Positions 41,805 through 51,620 of a stretch of 60,598 nt of DNA are shown here, in pieces. The notes beneath the pieces are model-generated. The model ran no database searches. It was not told the origin of the DNA and saw only the letters and a program-made list of their open reading frames with translations. Each line of letters begins with the position of its first letter. The stretch's first letter is position 1. The stretch is from positions 1-60,598 of the forward strand of contig CAMBUO010000007.1 in the NCBI GenBank assembly GCA_945871105.1, written 5' to 3'. Source of the DNA: an uncultured Clostridia bacterium (GTDB taxonomy: Bacteria > Bacillota_I > Bacilli_A > RF39 > UBA660). The position numbers and the translations under genes were made by a program.

Positions 41805-43601
41805 TTAATCAAATTTCTCAAAAATTCTTGTTAATTCATTTTCTAAATCATTAATAATGATATAATCAGTAAAACCATCTTCAATAAAATGTTTACCTAA
41901 TTTTTTATTATTTTCATCTAGCATAACCATAACTGGAATATCTAAATTTAATTTTTTAATTTCTTGTAAAACTTCATATCCATTCATTTTTTTCATTGAA
42001 TCAGATATTAAAATATAATCATAAGTATTCGTTTTTAATCGATCAATTGCATAGGTACCATATAATATATTTATAATAGTTAAATTATATTTATTACTAA
42101 GTCTTTTTAAATCATTAACTAATTCTTTATCTTGGGATATTACTAATACTCTTTTATAATCATTAAAGAAATTTTTATATTCTTGATAGAAATCTTTAGG
42201 TTGATTATTAACCATTTTTTGATCAATAACAACTGTTGTTTCTGTTCCTTTCGAACTTGATTTTATCATTAAATGTCCACCCATAAATTTAATTACTTTT
42301 TGACATAACTGCATATTAAATTCTGTTTTCTCTAAATTTTCTATTTCTTTTGGACTAAATTCTCCAGTTGCACTTAATATTTCATTAATATCTTTTAATG
42401 ATAAATCTTTTCTATTATCTAAAATAGTAAAAATAATTCGACAAGCATCATATCTTTCTAATAAATTAACTTTAAATTCAATAGTTCCTTCTGGATTATT
42501 CCGACATGAATTAATTAAAATAGAATAAATAATTTGTTTTAATTTAATATAATCGCCATATAATATTGGTAAATTATTAGGTAATTCTACTCTTAAATCA
42601 ACATTGATATCGGAATTCATTTTAACTTTTCTGATTAAATCTTTAAAGAAATTATCTAAGTTATACTTAGTATCAACTAATTTTAACTTTTGAGCATCAA
42701 TTGAAGAAATATCTAAAATATTATTAATTGAAAAATCTAATTCTCTTAATTTAGAAATTATTAAATTAACTCCACCTTTAATATTTTTTATATCTTCTTC
42801 ATTTTTTAATTCTAAACAAACTTGATTAATATCTATTAAAGGTCTTTTAACTTGTTCAGTCATTTCAAATAAGAAATTATATTTATCTTCATATCCTTGT
42901 TCTACTAATTCTTTATTTTTATATAATTCATTTAATAATTTTATATCCGGATTTTCAATAGTAAAATACATAATTAAATCGATATAAACTAAAACAGTTG
43001 GTATTATTAGTAAAGTAGGATTAACTACTCTTATAATAGCTATAAATATTAAAAGTATCATTAAAACAAGTATAGGAATATATTTTTTATTAAATACTTT
43101 TTTAATATTTAATATTAAAGTTAAAAGTATTAATATTATATATATTATAGCTGTTATATAAACAATCGTTGTACTAAATCCACTTATACCCATAACACCA
43201 TTTTCATTATATAAATTTAATGGTAAGAAAAATTCCATAATAATGACAATTACATTTAAAATCATCAATCTATTTTTTAGTTTATTATATTTTTTCAAAG
43301 TATTATCATCATTTTTATAGGTAATATAGTAAACATATAAAAATAGAAGAAATGTCCAAATTATATAATGAATAAAATCTATTTTATTTAAAATCCAAAT
43401 TATTTTAGAAGTAAAATCATTATACGCTAAATAACCTAAGAGAATAGTTGTTAAACATATTGAAATATCTAAAAAACTACTTATTAACATTAAACTATAA
43501 ATTTTGGTTTCTTCACTATCAATTCTTTTTCTTGAAAAGAATAGTATTAACAAGAGTATTATTACAAAAAAACCTGATATAGGAAAATATAAATTAGTCA
43601 T
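41805..43601 (-). CDS. Degenerate hybrid histidine kinase (7TM sensor, kinase core, receiver)
   Basis: A 598-aa protein. About seven TM helices span residues 5-215. They are followed by a DHp-like helix pair, an HATPase-like domain and a C-terminal receiver-like domain. The H-box reads FEMTEQVKRPL, so the phospho-accepting His is Glu. The N-box (ILINSCRNNP) is recognisable, but the DxGxG box reads DNRKDLS. In the receiver, ILISDSMKKMNGYEV replaces the usual DxxMPxMDG, with the Asp shifted by one and no Pro. It looks like a signalling scaffold or pseudokinase. It lies upstream of glyQS and 12 nt after the acyltransferase gene. Confidence 0.82.
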   Translation of the reverse strand: MTNLYFPISGFFVIILLLILFFSRKRIDSEETKIYSLMLISSFLDISICLTTILLGYLAYNDFTSKIIWILNKIDFIHYIIWTFLLFLYVYYITYKNDDNTLKKYNKLKNRLMILNVIVIIMEFFLPLNLYNENGVMGISGFSTTIVYITAIIYIILILLTLILNIKKVFNKKYIPILVLMILLIFIAIIRVVNPTLLIIPTVLVYIDLIMYFTIENPDIKLLNELYKNKELVEQGYEDKYNFLFEMTEQVKRPLIDINQVCLELKNEEDIKNIKGGVNLIISKLRELDFSINNILDISSIDAQKLKLVDTKYNLDNFFKDLIRKVKMNSDINVDLRVELPNNLPILYGDYIKLKQIIYSILINSCRNNPEGTIEFKVNLLERYDACRIIFTILDNRKDLSLKDINEILSATGEFSPKEIENLEKTEFNMQLCQKVIKFMGGHLMIKSSSKGTETTVVIDQKMVNNQPKDFYQEYKNFFNDYKRVLVISQDKELVNDLKRLSNKYNLTIINILYGTYAIDRLKTNTYDYILISDSMKKMNGYEVLQEIKKLNLDIPVMVMLDENNKKLGKHFIEDGFTDYIIINDLENELTRIFEKFD

Positions 43602-43613
43602 CTTTACTCCTTT

Positions 43614-44528
43614 TTACTTTTTATATTTTTTAACGAAAACTCGATTAACTGGATATTCGTTATATACATAATCTTGGTTGTTAAAGATGAATTTTTGTTC
43701 TTCTAAAACATCATATTTAAACATGGCTGTATTCATTCTTAAGTTAAGATGATTCTCATATACATCAAAATCAATATCTTCTCTTTTCATAAGGGGTTGT
43801 TGTTCTAAAATATGCCATTTAATAGTTGCCATTTGTTCTCTTAATTCTGAAAGTTTTTCTAATGTATTATCATCTTCATGGACATAGATTGGTGTACCAA
43901 TTTGGATAATACATTTTTTTATTAAATCTTTTTCTTTTTTGACATCTAAATCGGTATCAATATATTCCATAACTAAAGGAATAATCGGTTTTTCGGTTAT
44001 TCCGGCTATTTTTATAACTCCTGTATGCATAGGTAGTAATAACTTAGCAGGATGAATACACCAAGTAGCTTCTGGGAAAATTAGTATATCTTTTCCTTGT
44101 AAACTTTTTTCAATTAGCATATTTCGACCGTTAAAAGTTGATTCTTTATCGTTTCGATCAATAAAAATACAAGCACCTAATTTAAGTAAAAATTTACTAA
44201 ATTTATTTAAAGTATCTTCACCTGATAAAGCATAAAAGATATTAGGTAAAATTTCTTGTAAATTATAATAATCATGACTATTTGAATGATTACAAGCAAA
44301 TATAACATTGGTATCAAGAGGAATATTCTCAATTCCTTGAAGTTCAATATCATAATGCCTTAATATTTTAGCAATATGCGTATAAACTTTATGAACTTTT
44401 TGATAAAAGTTATCATTTAACCTACCTTGTTCTTGATAAAATTTTCGCATTTTTTGGTAATATTCTTTTAATTCACTAGCACTTAATTTTTTTTCTTCTT
44501 CTCTACTTAAAAATTTAAAACTTTCCAT
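43614..44528 (-). CDS. PlsC-family 1-acylglycerol-3-phosphate acyltransferase
   Basis: A 304-aa protein. The acyltransferase motif NHSNSHD (H-x4-D), the CIFIDRND block, a FPEAT in place of the common FPEGT, and IPLVMEY match the LPLAT superfamily. It probably acylates lysophosphatidate at the inner membrane face, though there is no clear TM helix and the ~60-residue N-terminal extension is charged and helical. It is downstream of rbfA with a 7-nt gap, so it is likely cotranscribed with the infB operon. Confidence 0.85.
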   Translation of the reverse strand: MESFKFLSREEEKKLSASELKEYYQKMRKFYQEQGRLNDNFYQKVHKVYTHIAKILRHYDIELQGIENIPLDTNVIFACNHSNSHDYYNLQEILPNIFYALSGEDTLNKFSKFLLKLGACIFIDRNDKESTFNGRNMLIEKSLQGKDILIFPEATWCIHPAKLLLPMHTGVIKIAGITEKPIIPLVMEYIDTDLDVKKEKDLIKKCIIQIGTPIYVHEDDNTLEKLSELREQMATIKWHILEQQPLMKREDIDFDVYENHLNLRMNTAMFKYDVLEEQKFIFNNQDYVYNEYPVNRVFVKKYKK

Positions 44529-44535
44529 AACCCCT

Positions 44536-44871
44536 CTAACTATTAATTTCTTTTATTTTATCTTCGATTTTTTTAGCATATTCAAGTGATTCATCATAGA
44601 CAAAATTAAGTTCTGGAGTATGTCTAATATCTACTCTTTTCGCTACTTCACTTCTTAAAAAACCGGAACTTTCTTTTAATTCTTTTAAAACGATTTTTCT
44701 ATCTTCATTAAAACAAGTAAAGTAGACTTTAGCAAAGCTTAAATCATTAGTAATTTTAACACCTGTTACAACAACACTTTTTAAAATTTGATTTTTTACT
44801 TCGGTTCCAAAGATGATATTTAATTGTTCCATGAAAGCATTGTTGTATCGTTCTAATTTAACTGATTCCAT
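44536..44871 (-). CDS. rbfA: 30S ribosome-binding factor RbfA
   Basis: A 111-aa KH-type protein for late 30S maturation and cold adaptation. ERYNNAFMEQLNIIFGTEVKN, VVVTGVKITNDLSFAKVYF and LRSEVAKRVDIRHTPELNFVYDESLEY are family hallmarks. It overlaps the infB stop by 1 nt (TAATG). Confidence 0.96.
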   Translation of the reverse strand: MESVKLERYNNAFMEQLNIIFGTEVKNQILKSVVVTGVKITNDLSFAKVYFTCFNEDRKIVLKELKESSGFLRSEVAKRVDIRHTPELNFVYDESLEYAKKIEDKIKEINS

Positions 44872-46982
44872 TATTTTTTCACCTCAACATTAGTAAATGC
44901 TTCGATAATATCTCCTTCTTTTATATCTTGGAAAGATTCAATGGTGATTCCACAGTCATAACCATTTTTTACTTCTTTAACACTATCTTTTTCTCTTTGA
45001 AGGGAACCAATTTTACCAGTATAAACTACAACTCCATCACGAATAACTCTAGCATCAGCTCCGTTTTTAATAAGACCTTTATTAACATGAGATCCGGCAA
45101 TATTACCAATTTTGGAGAATTTAAATATTTGTCTTACTTCGGCTTCTCCTAAAATAACTTCTTCATAAGTAGGATCTAACATACCTTTAATTGCACTTTC
45201 CATATCTTCAATTACTTTATAGATGATATCATATAATCTTATATCAACACTTTTTTCTTTAGCAAAATCCATAATTTTGGTATTTGGTCTAACATTAAAA
45301 CCGATTATTAAGGCATTTGAAGCTTGAGCTAAAAGAATATCACTTTCAGAAATTGCTCCTACGCCACTTCTTATAACATTAATCCAAACACCATCAATAT
45401 TAATTTTGGATAAAGATTGTTTAACAGCTTCTTCGCTACCTTTAACATCACATTTTAAAACAACATTAATTTCTTTTTCACCGGCTTCAACCATACCAAA
45501 TAAATCTTCTAAACTCATACCGGCTTTATTAGTAGCAATTTCTCTATTTCTTACTTGTCTTTCTAAAGAAATATTTCTCGCTTCTTTTTCTGTTTCAAAA
45601 GCCATGAATTTATCTCCAGCAAGAGGTAATTCGTTAATACCGGTAACTTCAACGGGAGTTGATGGTAAAGCTTCCGTGATATTATTACCTTTATCATCTT
45701 TTAAAGTTCTAATTTTGCCATAACTTGTTCCAATTACAACAGGATCTCCTAAACGAAGAGTACCACTTTGCACAAGTAAAGAAACGATACTTCCTACTTT
45801 TGCATCAGTTCTGGCTTCTAAAACCGTCCCAGTTGCATAACGATTTGGATTTGCTTTTAATTCTTGCATTTCACTAACTAATAATAAAGTTTCTAATAAT
45901 TCTTTAACGCCATCACCTTTTTTAGCGGAAATATTACAAGTAATTGTATCACCACCAAATTTTTCCGGAACTAAACCATATTCTGTTAATTCAGTTAAAA
46001 CACGATCAACATTAGCTTCTGGTAAATCAACTTTATTAACAGCAACAACAATTGGTACGCCAGCTGCTTTTGCATGATCAATGGCTTCTTTCGTTTGTGG
46101 CATAACTCCATCATTAGCAGCAACGATTAAAACAACAATATCGGTAACACTAGCTCCACGAGAACGCATTTTCGTAAATGCTTCATGACCAGGAGTATCA
46201 ATGAATGTTACTTTTTTACCATTAACTTCAACTTGATAAGCTCCAATTGCTTGGGTTATTCCACCAGCTTCTCCACTAGCTACATTAGTTTTTCTAATTG
46301 TATCAAGTAAAGTTGTTTTACCATGATCAACATGACCCATAATTGTAATAACTGGAGGTCTTTCCACTTTATCTTCTTCTTTATCTACTATTTCATATTG
46401 TTCAAAGTTAGCTTTATCAACACTTTCTTCATTTTTTAATTTTTTATTATAATCAACTAAGACTAATTCAACTGTTTCAAAATTCAAGTTTTGATTAACA
46501 TTAGCCATAATACCTAAATTAAATAATTTTTTTATAATTTCTGAAACATTAACTTTTAATAAACTAGCAAGTACTCCTGGAGTCATTTTATCATGATAAA
46601 CAATAACATCATCACTTTCTTGATTATTCATCAATTTATTACGATGTTTATAAATTTCTTTTTTATTCTTTTGAAACTTAATCTTAGCATCATTTTTACT
46701 ATCAACTTTAGTTTTTACTTTTTCTTTTTTGGAACTAACTTCATCTAAGTCAATATCAATTTTACTAACTAAGTTATCAACTTTACTTTCTAGTTCTTCA
46801 TCAATCTCATAATCAGGATTTTCATTTTCTTTTAAAGAATCTAATTCATTATCTAGTAAAATAATCTCTTCTTCAGTTAAAAAATCATCTTCTTTATTCT
46901 TGTTTATCTTTAAACTTTGACATAAATTAATAATTTCTGAAACATCCTTATTTACATCTAATGCGTACTCTAAAATACTCAT
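44871..46982 (-). CDS. infB: Translation initiation factor IF-2
   Basis: The initiation GTPase, 703 aa. A charged N-terminal region (~200 residues, shorter than in Bacillus) includes an IF2N-like segment ([18 protein letters not shown]). The G domain has [18 protein letters not shown] and NKVD, and is followed by domains II-IV. The SD is GAGGTGGAGAT. It is part of the rimP-nusA-rnpM-infB-rbfA operon; the L7Ae-like ylxQ gene present in Bacillus is missing between rnpM and infB. Confidence 0.97.
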   Translation of the reverse strand: MSILEYALDVNKDVSEIINLCQSLKINKNKEDDFLTEEEIILLDNELDSLKENENPDYEIDEELESKVDNLVSKIDIDLDEVSSKKEKVKTKVDSKNDAKIKFQKNKKEIYKHRNKLMNNQESDDVIVYHDKMTPGVLASLLKVNVSEIIKKLFNLGIMANVNQNLNFETVELVLVDYNKKLKNEESVDKANFEQYEIVDKEEDKVERPPVITIMGHVDHGKTTLLDTIRKTNVASGEAGGITQAIGAYQVEVNGKKVTFIDTPGHEAFTKMRSRGASVTDIVVLIVAANDGVMPQTKEAIDHAKAAGVPIVVAVNKVDLPEANVDRVLTELTEYGLVPEKFGGDTITCNISAKKGDGVKELLETLLLVSEMQELKANPNRYATGTVLEARTDAKVGSIVSLLVQSGTLRLGDPVVIGTSYGKIRTLKDDKGNNITEALPSTPVEVTGINELPLAGDKFMAFETEKEARNISLERQVRNREIATNKAGMSLEDLFGMVEAGEKEINVVLKCDVKGSEEAVKQSLSKINIDGVWINVIRSGVGAISESDILLAQASNALIIGFNVRPNTKIMDFAKEKSVDIRLYDIIYKVIEDMESAIKGMLDPTYEEVILGEAEVRQIFKFSKIGNIAGSHVNKGLIKNGADARVIRDGVVVYTGKIGSLQREKDSVKEVKNGYDCGITIESFQDIKEGDIIEAFTNVEVKK

Positions 46983-46997
46983 ATCTCCACCTCTTTC

Positions 46998-47267
46998 TTA
47001 TTTATTATTTATAATTACCTCTTTAATTTCTTCATAAACAGAATCAGGTATTTCTATTTCTAAACATTTATTTAATATTTTACTTTTTCTAGCTTTTTCT
47101 AAGACCTCAAGATCTTTTTTGATATAAGCTCCTCTTCCATTTAGTTTACCTGTTAAATCAGCTTTTATTTCCATTTCTGGCGTTCTAACAATGCGAAGTA
47201 ATTCTCTTTTTTCTAATTTTTCCTTGGTAACTACACAAGTTCTTAAAGGTATTTTTTTTACTTTCAT
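46998..47267 (-). CDS. rnpM: YlxR/RnpM family RNA-binding protein
   Basis: An 89-aa DUF448 protein. IPLRTCVVTKEKLEKRELLRIVR and GKLNGRGAYIKKDLEVLEKA are diagnostic. In Bacillus the protein binds RNase P RNA and modulates it. It lies between nusA and infB as in other Firmicutes. Confidence 0.93.
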   Translation of the reverse strand: MKVKKIPLRTCVVTKEKLEKRELLRIVRTPEMEIKADLTGKLNGRGAYIKKDLEVLEKARKSKILNKCLEIEIPDSVYEEIKEVIINNK

Positions 47268-47275
47268 AAAATCCT

Positions 47276-48379
47276 CTATTGTAATTTAATACCTAATTCT
47301 TTAGCATCTTCTTCGCTTTTAATATCTAATTGATATTTAGTTAAACGACTAGCTAATTTAGCATTAATTCCTTTTTTACCAATTGCAAGTGAGAAATTAT
47401 CACGATCAGCTACAACAATAGCTTCATTTTTCTTAGGATCAGTAATTAAAACTGTTAAATTTTTCGCTGGAGCCATAGCATTTTCTATAAATACTTTAGG
47501 ATCTTTATCATATTTAATTAAATCGATTTTTTCTCCTTTTAACTCTTTAATAATACTTGCAATTCTAACTCCTTTTTCTCCTATACAAGCTCCGATTGGA
47601 TCAAAATTAGGATTTTCTGAGTAAACAGCTACTTTACTACGTACTCCTGGTTCACGACTAACAGCATACATTAATACGTTACCTGATTCAAATTCTGGTA
47701 TTTCTAGTTCAAATAAACGTTTAACAAAACCATAATGTCTACGACTTAACTTAATAACTAAATTACGACCTGTATTATCAATTTTAGTTACATAAACTTT
47801 AATTGATGATCCCATTTCAATTTTTTCCCCAGGAATAATCTCTTTTTTCGGTAAAATACCATTACTTCTACCTAAATCAATATAGTAATTATCTGTATCT
47901 TCTAAAGCAACCGTTCCCAGTAACATCTCACCTTCTTTATCTTCAAAAGCTTCAACAATACTATTTCTTTCAGCTTCTCTTATTTTTTGCACTACTACTT
48001 GTTTAGCAGTTGAAGTTGCAACTCTAGAAAAATCTTCTTTTGGTTTAATCTCCGTATCAATAGTATCACCTATTTCTAAAGTCTTATTAATTTTTTTAGC
48101 ATCACTTAAAGTTATTTCAAGTTCTGGATTAATTTCTTTTGTATAAGTATTTCCTTCTTCATCAGTTACTTCCAAATTATCATCAACAACTGTTAAATAA
48201 GAATATACTTTAATATCACCAGTTTCTCGATTAATTACTACTTTACTATTACTTTTTCCATAATTTTTCTTGAAAGCTGTTGTTAAAGCTGCTTCCATAG
48301 CTTCAAAAACTATTTCCTTATCTATATTTTTTTCTTTAACAATATTATCAACCGCTTTTAAAAATTCACTAGCATTCAT
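47276..48379 (-). CDS. nusA: Transcription termination/antitermination factor NusA
   Basis: A 367-aa protein with an N-terminal RNAP-binding domain, an S1 domain (MLLGTVALEDTDNYYIDLG) and two KH domains (GACIGEKGVRI and AIGKKGINAKLASRLT). There are no C-terminal acidic repeats, as is normal for Firmicutes. The ATG at 48379, with AAAGGAAGTGGAAG upstream, gives the family start MNASEFLKAVD. It overlaps the rimP stop by 11 nt. Confidence 0.96.
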   Translation of the reverse strand: MNASEFLKAVDNIVKEKNIDKEIVFEAMEAALTTAFKKNYGKSNSKVVINRETGDIKVYSYLTVVDDNLEVTDEEGNTYTKEINPELEITLSDAKKINKTLEIGDTIDTEIKPKEDFSRVATSTAKQVVVQKIREAERNSIVEAFEDKEGEMLLGTVALEDTDNYYIDLGRSNGILPKKEIIPGEKIEMGSSIKVYVTKIDNTGRNLVIKLSRRHYGFVKRLFELEIPEFESGNVLMYAVSREPGVRSKVAVYSENPNFDPIGACIGEKGVRIASIIKELKGEKIDLIKYDKDPKVFIENAMAPAKNLTVLITDPKKNEAIVVADRDNFSLAIGKKGINAKLASRLTKYQLDIKSEEDAKELGIKLQ

Positions 48380-48629
48380 AACTTCCACTTCCTTTACTTT
48401 TACCATATACATCTAAGACATAAAATTCATCTATCAAATTCGCTTTTGTTATAATTGGATCAATTATCTTCGTAGCTGCAACAATCATTTCTAAATCAAT
48501 TATGTTCTTAGAATCTAAACAAATTTTTAAAGTTAAATTATTATCTTCTTTTTCTAAAGAAACACTATCAACAAATAAATCTAACTCATCTAAAGAATTA
48601 CCTATTAAATCTTTAACTTTATCTTCCAT
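48369..48629 (-). CDS. rimP: RimP-like ribosome maturation factor, N-terminal domain only
   Basis: An 86-aa protein at the position of rimP, directly upstream of nusA. The pattern MEDKVKDLIG...LDLFVDSVSLEKEDNNLTLKI...DEFYVLDV aligns with the RimP N-terminal alpha/beta domain up to the strand normally reading YFLEVSSPG. The C-terminal SH3-like domain (~70 residues) is missing, replaced by KSKGSGSYEC. The start is chosen for AAGGAGG. Operon position makes the assignment firm, but function of the truncated form is uncertain. Confidence 0.75.
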   Translation of the reverse strand: MEDKVKDLIGNSLDELDLFVDSVSLEKEDNNLTLKICLDSKNIIDLEMIVAATKIIDPIITKANLIDEFYVLDVYGKSKGSGSYEC

Positions 48630-48650
48630 ACTCCTCCTTATTAAATTAAA

Positions 48651-48708
48651 GAGTAGGATTTCTCCCACTCAAACAACCTTATTATATCATATATTTCCAT
48701 TAATTCAA
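48651..48708 (-). promoter_or_regulatory. Promoter and 5' hairpin of the rimP-nusA-infB operon
   Basis: TTGAAT (48703-48708) - 16 bp - TATAAT (48681-48686), extended by TG. A 7-bp stem GAGTGGG / CCTACTC lies at the very 5' end of the mRNA (48651-48670), 12 nt before the rimP SD. Confidence 0.7.
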
Positions 48709-48727
48709 GCAAAATAGTTATTATTCC

Positions 48728-49519
48728 TTAAATTTTAATAATTTTTTTATATATCAAAAAACCAATAACTAAAGCTATAAGAAATAGTATTATTAAGACA
48801 ATTAAAACAATTTTTCGATTAGGTTTTTCATCAAATAATATTTCTTCTTCATCTATCTCATCATCTTTTATTTCTTTTATTAACTCCTTTTTATCTTCAT
48901 CTACTTCTACTAATTTATTTTCTTCTAGAATATGATAATTTTTATCATCGTCAACAGAATTTAAATCTTTATCTAATTCATTAATTGATTTTTCATCCTG
49001 ATTATCTAATCCTTTTTCTTCCTCTTTTTCATCTTTATTTATCTTATTTTCTTGATAACTATCTTCTAAAATAGGTGTTTCTAAAGGAGGAATAACTGCT
49101 GTATTATTATCACTTGGCATTAAATCAACTAATAAACCATCATTTACTTCCTTTTCATTTTCTTTTTTATTTTCATTAATACTTTCAATTAAATTATTAA
49201 TTTCTAAATCATCTACTTTAGTATCAATACTTCTTTTTAAATTATCATCTTTTTTACTAGCAAGTGCTTCTTCAATTAAAGTATTAATATTATAAATCTT
49301 ATCTTCATATTTAACATCAACTAATTTATTTTCTTTAATTAATTTTAAATTTTCATTTTCTTTTAAATCATTATCTTCTTGCATAAAATGTTTTAAATTA
49401 TTAATATCAACACAAACATTATTCATATAAACATCTGTATATAATTCTTGATTTTTATTTGTTCTTGTTTTTAAACTTTCACTTACTTCTTCATTATCAT
49501 TATATCTATCCATTCGCAT
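48728..49519 (-). CDS. Hypothetical acidic protein with C-terminal membrane anchor
   Basis: A 263-aa protein, extremely rich in Asp/Glu/Lys/Asn and probably largely disordered or coiled. It ends in a single TM helix (IVLIVLIILFLIALVIGFLIY) and a short basic tail, a tail-anchored topology with the bulk in the cytosol. No domain was recognised. The SD AGGTGAT supports the first ATG. It is divergent from deoB and upstream of the rimP promoter. Confidence 0.7.
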   Translation of the reverse strand: MRMDRYNDNEEVSESLKTRTNKNQELYTDVYMNNVCVDINNLKHFMQEDNDLKENENLKLIKENKLVDVKYEDKIYNINTLIEEALASKKDDNLKRSIDTKVDDLEINNLIESINENKKENEKEVNDGLLVDLMPSDNNTAVIPPLETPILEDSYQENKINKDEKEEEKGLDNQDEKSINELDKDLNSVDDDKNYHILEENKLVEVDEDKKELIKEIKDDEIDEEEILFDEKPNRKIVLIVLIILFLIALVIGFLIYKKIIKI

Positions 49520-49667
49520 TTATATCACCTACTATTAATATAATATCATAAAATTAAAGGAATTTATAGATTAAATTTAAAATTTTTAGGTGTCAAAAAA
49601 TGTCTTTTTTAAAGTTTTTACTTTTAAGGATATTCTAAATAATATATAATTAAAAATGGAGGATATT

Positions 49668-50834
49668 ATGTATAAAAAATATAAAAGAATTTTTTTAATT
49701 GTTTTAGATTCTGTGGGAATTGGTGGAGCAATTGATGAAAAAGAATTTGGTGATATAAATGTTAATACTTTATTACATACACTTGAAGTTACTAATGGTA
49801 AATTACCTCATTTAGAAAAGATGGGTTTAATGAATTTAATAAATAATCAAGATAGTGAAAGTGATTCTTATTATACAAGAGCTATTTGTCAAAGTTGTGG
49901 AAAAGATACTTTAACTGGTCATTTGGAAATGATGGGAGTTTTAACAACCAAACCTTTAAAAACTTTCACAGAAACTGGATTTCCTAAAGAATTAATTCAA
50001 GAACTTGAAGAGAAAACTGGGCGAAAAGTAATTGGTAATATTAGTGCAAGTGGAACAGAAATAATTGAAAAACTAGGTCAAGAACACATGGAAACTGGGG
50101 CTATTATCGTTTATACTAGTGCTGATAGTGTTTTACAAATTGCTGCTCATGAAGATATAGTTCCTTTAAATGAATTATATAAAATATGTGAAATAGCTAG
50201 AAATATTACTTTAAAAGATGAATGGAAAGTAGGACGTATTATTGCTAGACCTTTTATTGGTCAACCGGGTAATTTTACAAGAACAGCTAATCGTCATGAC
50301 TATGCTCTAGATCCACCTTCTAAAACAACTCTTGATGTGTTAAAAGAAAATAATTTTGATGTTTTAGCTATTGGAAAAATAAGTGATATTTTTAATAACT
50401 GTGGTATTACCAAAAGTGTTAAAACCAAAGATAACTTAGATGGAATTATAAAAATTGAAGAAGCTATGAAAGAAGATTTTACTGGTCTTTGCTTTGCTAA
50501 TTTAAATGACTTTGATTCTAAATATGGTCATCGTCGTAATCCAAGTGGATATATGAATGCGCTACTTGAAGTTGATAATAATATTGATAATATTAAAAAT
50601 AATTTAAATGATGACGATTTATTAATCATAACAGCTGATCACGGAAATGATCCTACTTATAAAGGAAGTGATCATACAAGAGAAAATACTCCAGTTTTAA
50701 TCTATAATAAAAACTTTAAAAACCCTACTCGTCTTCCTAATTTAGAAACATTTGCTGATTTAGGTGCAACCATAACTGATAATTTTAATCTTTCTTCTTT
50801 CCTTGGAACTAGTTTCTTGGAGTCTTTAAAATGA
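49668..50834 (+). CDS. deoB: Phosphopentomutase
   Basis: Interconverts (deoxy)ribose-1-P and -5-P in nucleoside salvage. At 388 aa it is normal length. Alkaline-phosphatase-superfamily metal ligands are visible: IVLDSVGIGG, GKDTLTGHLEMMG (phospho-Thr region), FANLNDFDSKYGHRRN, and ADHGNDPTYKGSDHTREN-type residues. The ATG at 49668 has GGAGG 5 nt upstream; an earlier in-frame ATG contains that SD. It pairs functionally with cdd at 54.9 kb. Confidence 0.96.
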   Translation: MYKKYKRIFLIVLDSVGIGGAIDEKEFGDINVNTLLHTLEVTNGKLPHLEKMGLMNLINNQDSESDSYYTRAICQSCGKDTLTGHLEMMGVLTTKPLKTFTETGFPKELIQELEEKTGRKVIGNISASGTEIIEKLGQEHMETGAIIVYTSADSVLQIAAHEDIVPLNELYKICEIARNITLKDEWKVGRIIARPFIGQPGNFTRTANRHDYALDPPSKTTLDVLKENNFDVLAIGKISDIFNNCGITKSVKTKDNLDGIIKIEEAMKEDFTGLCFANLNDFDSKYGHRRNPSGYMNALLEVDNNIDNIKNNLNDDDLLIITADHGNDPTYKGSDHTRENTPVLIYNKNFKNPTRLPNLETFADLGATITDNFNLSSFLGTSFLESLK

Positions 50835-51568
50835 ATTTTCAAACAACCTGGAATCAAGAAAAATATCAAGAATTAAATAATTATTTAAAAACAAAACAAG
50901 ATTTAAAATATCAAGATTTTCATGGAAAAATTATTAATTCAAATAATTTAATTGGTATTAGAACTAATGAATTAAAAAAAATAGCTAAAGAAATTAGTAA
51001 AGGTGATTATCAAACCTTTATAAAGATAAATAACTGTAATTTATATGAATTTACCATGATAGAAGGATTTATCTATGGTTATTTAAAAATAAATATACAA
51101 GATTTAATTACTTATTTAAATAATTATTTAGAAAAAATAGATAACTGGGCTTTAGTTGATTTAACAGTTAGTAATTTAAAAATATTTAAACAAAAAGAAA
51201 ATCAAGAAATAGGTTTTAAATATGCTAAAAAACTTTGTAAAAATAAAAATACTTGGATTAAAAGATTTGGTATTGTTCTTTTATTAAATTATTATTTACA
51301 TGATATTTATATTGATAAAACTTTAGAATTAGTATCAAAAATAAAAACAAGTGATTACTATGTTCAAATGGCTATTGCTTGGTTAATGTCTATTTCCTAT
51401 ATTAAATATAAAGAAAAGACTTTAATCTATTTAGTTAATATTCAAGATGACTTTATATATAATAAAACTATTAGTAAAATAATTGATTCAAGACTAATTA
51501 ATAAAGATGAAAAAGATTTTTTGAAAACTTTAAAAAGAAAAACGAAGAAGAAAAAGATTAAACAATAA
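50831..51568 (+). CDS. AlkD-like DNA alkylation repair protein (HEAT-like)
   Basis: A 245-aa all-helical protein of the DNA alkylation repair family (PF08713). LIGIRTNELKKIAKEI, EFTMIEGFIYGYLK, NWALVDLTVSNLK, WIKRFGIVLLLNYYL and YYVQMAIAWLMS correspond to successive HEAT-like repeats of AlkD glycosylases. The usual NWDxCD reads NWALVD, so the catalytic Asp region is kept but altered. It overlaps deoB by 4 nt (ATGA) and ends in a terminator. Confidence 0.85.
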   Translation: MNFQTTWNQEKYQELNNYLKTKQDLKYQDFHGKIINSNNLIGIRTNELKKIAKEISKGDYQTFIKINNCNLYEFTMIEGFIYGYLKINIQDLITYLNNYLEKIDNWALVDLTVSNLKIFKQKENQEIGFKYAKKLCKNKNTWIKRFGIVLLLNYYLHDIYIDKTLELVSKIKTSDYYVQMAIAWLMSISYIKYKEKTLIYLVNIQDDFIYNKTISKIIDSRLINKDEKDFLKTLKRKTKKKKIKQ

Positions 51569-51598
51569 ATACTTATTTTATAATAGGTATTTTTTTTC
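51567..51598 (+). terminator. Terminator of deoB-alkD
   Basis: AAATACTTA / TAGGTATTT is a 9-bp stem with one G-T pair, followed by T8. It overlaps the stop codon. Confidence 0.8.
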
Positions 51599-51620
51599 TT
51601 AAGTTTCATATCTTTTATTG

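Noticed and set aside
45406-45723. 105-codon antisense ORF inside infB
   Set aside because: It is opposite the conserved IF-2 domains and has no SD or recognisable family.
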